Shown piece after piece: positions 26,584-26,977 of a stretch of DNA of 26,977 bases (the stretch's first letter is position 1; every line of letters begins with the position of its first letter). The notes beneath the pieces were generated by a model that saw only the letters and a program-made list of their open reading frames with translations, was not told the origin of the DNA and searched no databases. The position numbers were made by a program, and so were the translations under genes. The DNA is from Bacillota bacterium (GTDB taxonomy: Bacteria; Bacillota; Clostridia; Christensenellales; Aristaeellaceae). The stretch lies in contig JAEYPB010000023.1 of the NCBI GenBank assembly GCA_023411175.1, positions 1 to 26,977 of the forward strand, read 5' to 3'.

Positions 26584-26977
26584 CTAATCGCGGCGCTTCT
26601 CCATTTTCTGCGCCTTGTCGAGGTTGAGGCCCACTCCGCCCGCGATTTTTTGAAGGATCGCCTCAAGCGCCGCTTTTTCGTCTCCGGAGAGGGTGCCAAG
26701 CCGCTCCCCCCTCGGCTTCTCTGCGTGCTTCAGCGCCTTTCCGGTATGGATCAGGTCCTTGGCCAGCTTTTCATCGGCGCTGAAATCCGCGACGGCATGC
26801 CCGCCAACCTTTTTCTCCGGCGCTTTGGCTTTGAGGTTTTTCTCAGCGTACTTTCTTCCATACCCGCAGTGCGGCTTTGAGAGGTCGCAATGCCTGTGGC
26901 ATCCGGGACAGACGCCCGCATCCATGCCCATCGAAACACACTTCCCGTCCTCCATATGTATAGGGAATAGATAACGC
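26584..26977 (-). CDS. Small Cys-rich protein of unknown function (5' end outside window)
   Basis: The frame runs from the window edge to a stop at 26584. An ATG at 26953-26955 would give 123 residues but has no ribosome site, and the codons above it ('RYLFPIH') stay open, so the true start is probably outside. Counting from that Met, cysteines at 6, 16, 19, 23 and 30 form C-x2-C-x3-C-x6-C ('CPGCHRHCDLSKPHC'), a zinc- or iron-sulfur-type cluster. The rest is charged, Lys/Ala-rich and helical. I do not recognise the family, and no function is assigned. Confidence 0.65.
   Translation of the reverse strand, partial: RYLFPIHMEDGKCVSMGMDAGVCPGCHRHCDLSKPHCGYGRKYAEKNLKAKAPEKKVGGHAVADFSADEKLAKDLIHTGKALKHAEKPRGERLGTLSGDEKAALEAILQKIAGGVGLNLDKAQKMEKRRD

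Overview
The window (about 27 kb, GC-rich) looks like chromosomal DNA of a motile, plant-polysaccharide-using bacterium, most likely a high-GC Gram-positive of the Clostridia type. The signs are strong AGGAGG ribosome binding sites, frequent GTG/TTG starts, a perfect Bacillus-type SigD (sigma-28) flagellar promoter, and sugar ABC transporters without a dedicated ATPase. The substrate-binding protein has a plain signal peptide rather than a lipobox. Finer taxonomy is a guess. No tRNA, rRNA, CRISPR, IS transposase or phage gene was seen.

Layout. (1) 1-813, minus: the N-terminal part of a membrane sensor (probably a YesM-type histidine kinase), running off the window and divergent from (2) 983-7597, plus: an arabinoside uptake and breakdown operon. 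That operon holds a sugar-binding protein, two MalF/MalG-type permeases, a GH51 alpha-L-arabinofuranosidase, a GH43-like beta-propeller enzyme and a 2-hydroxyacid dehydrogenase. (3) 7872-8465, minus: a TetR-family repressor divergent from (4) 8656-12793, plus: a MacAB-like export operon (ATPase, double-FtsX permease, HlyD-like adaptor). (5) 13081-14403, minus: xylose isomerase. (6) 14612-17747, minus: an autoregulated TetR, ABC ATPase and two ABC-2 permeases. (7) 17950-24162, minus: two tandem GGDEF-EAL membrane proteins behind a SigD promoter, divergent from (8) 24438-26309, plus: a methyl-accepting chemotaxis protein. (9) 26584-26977, minus: the end of a small Cys-rich protein of unknown function.

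The most unusual feature is a structured, non-coding repeat of roughly 150-200 bp present three times (about 7640, 12836 and 26365), always in the same orientation. It occupies each of the three tail-to-tail (convergent) gaps in the window and none of the divergent or co-directional gaps. Its central 15-16 bp stem shows a compensatory G-C to C-G change between copies. Two copies are bracketed by hairpins that match each other within a locus but differ between loci.

How the parts may work together: groups 1-2 sense, import and hydrolyse arabinose-containing oligosaccharides, and xylose isomerase fits the same pentose diet. Groups 3-4 and 6 are two separately regulated efflux systems. Groups 7-8 join chemotaxis to c-di-GMP turnover under flagellar sigma control. 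The two c-di-GMP proteins are collinear paralogues whose regulatory and catalytic motifs have diverged.
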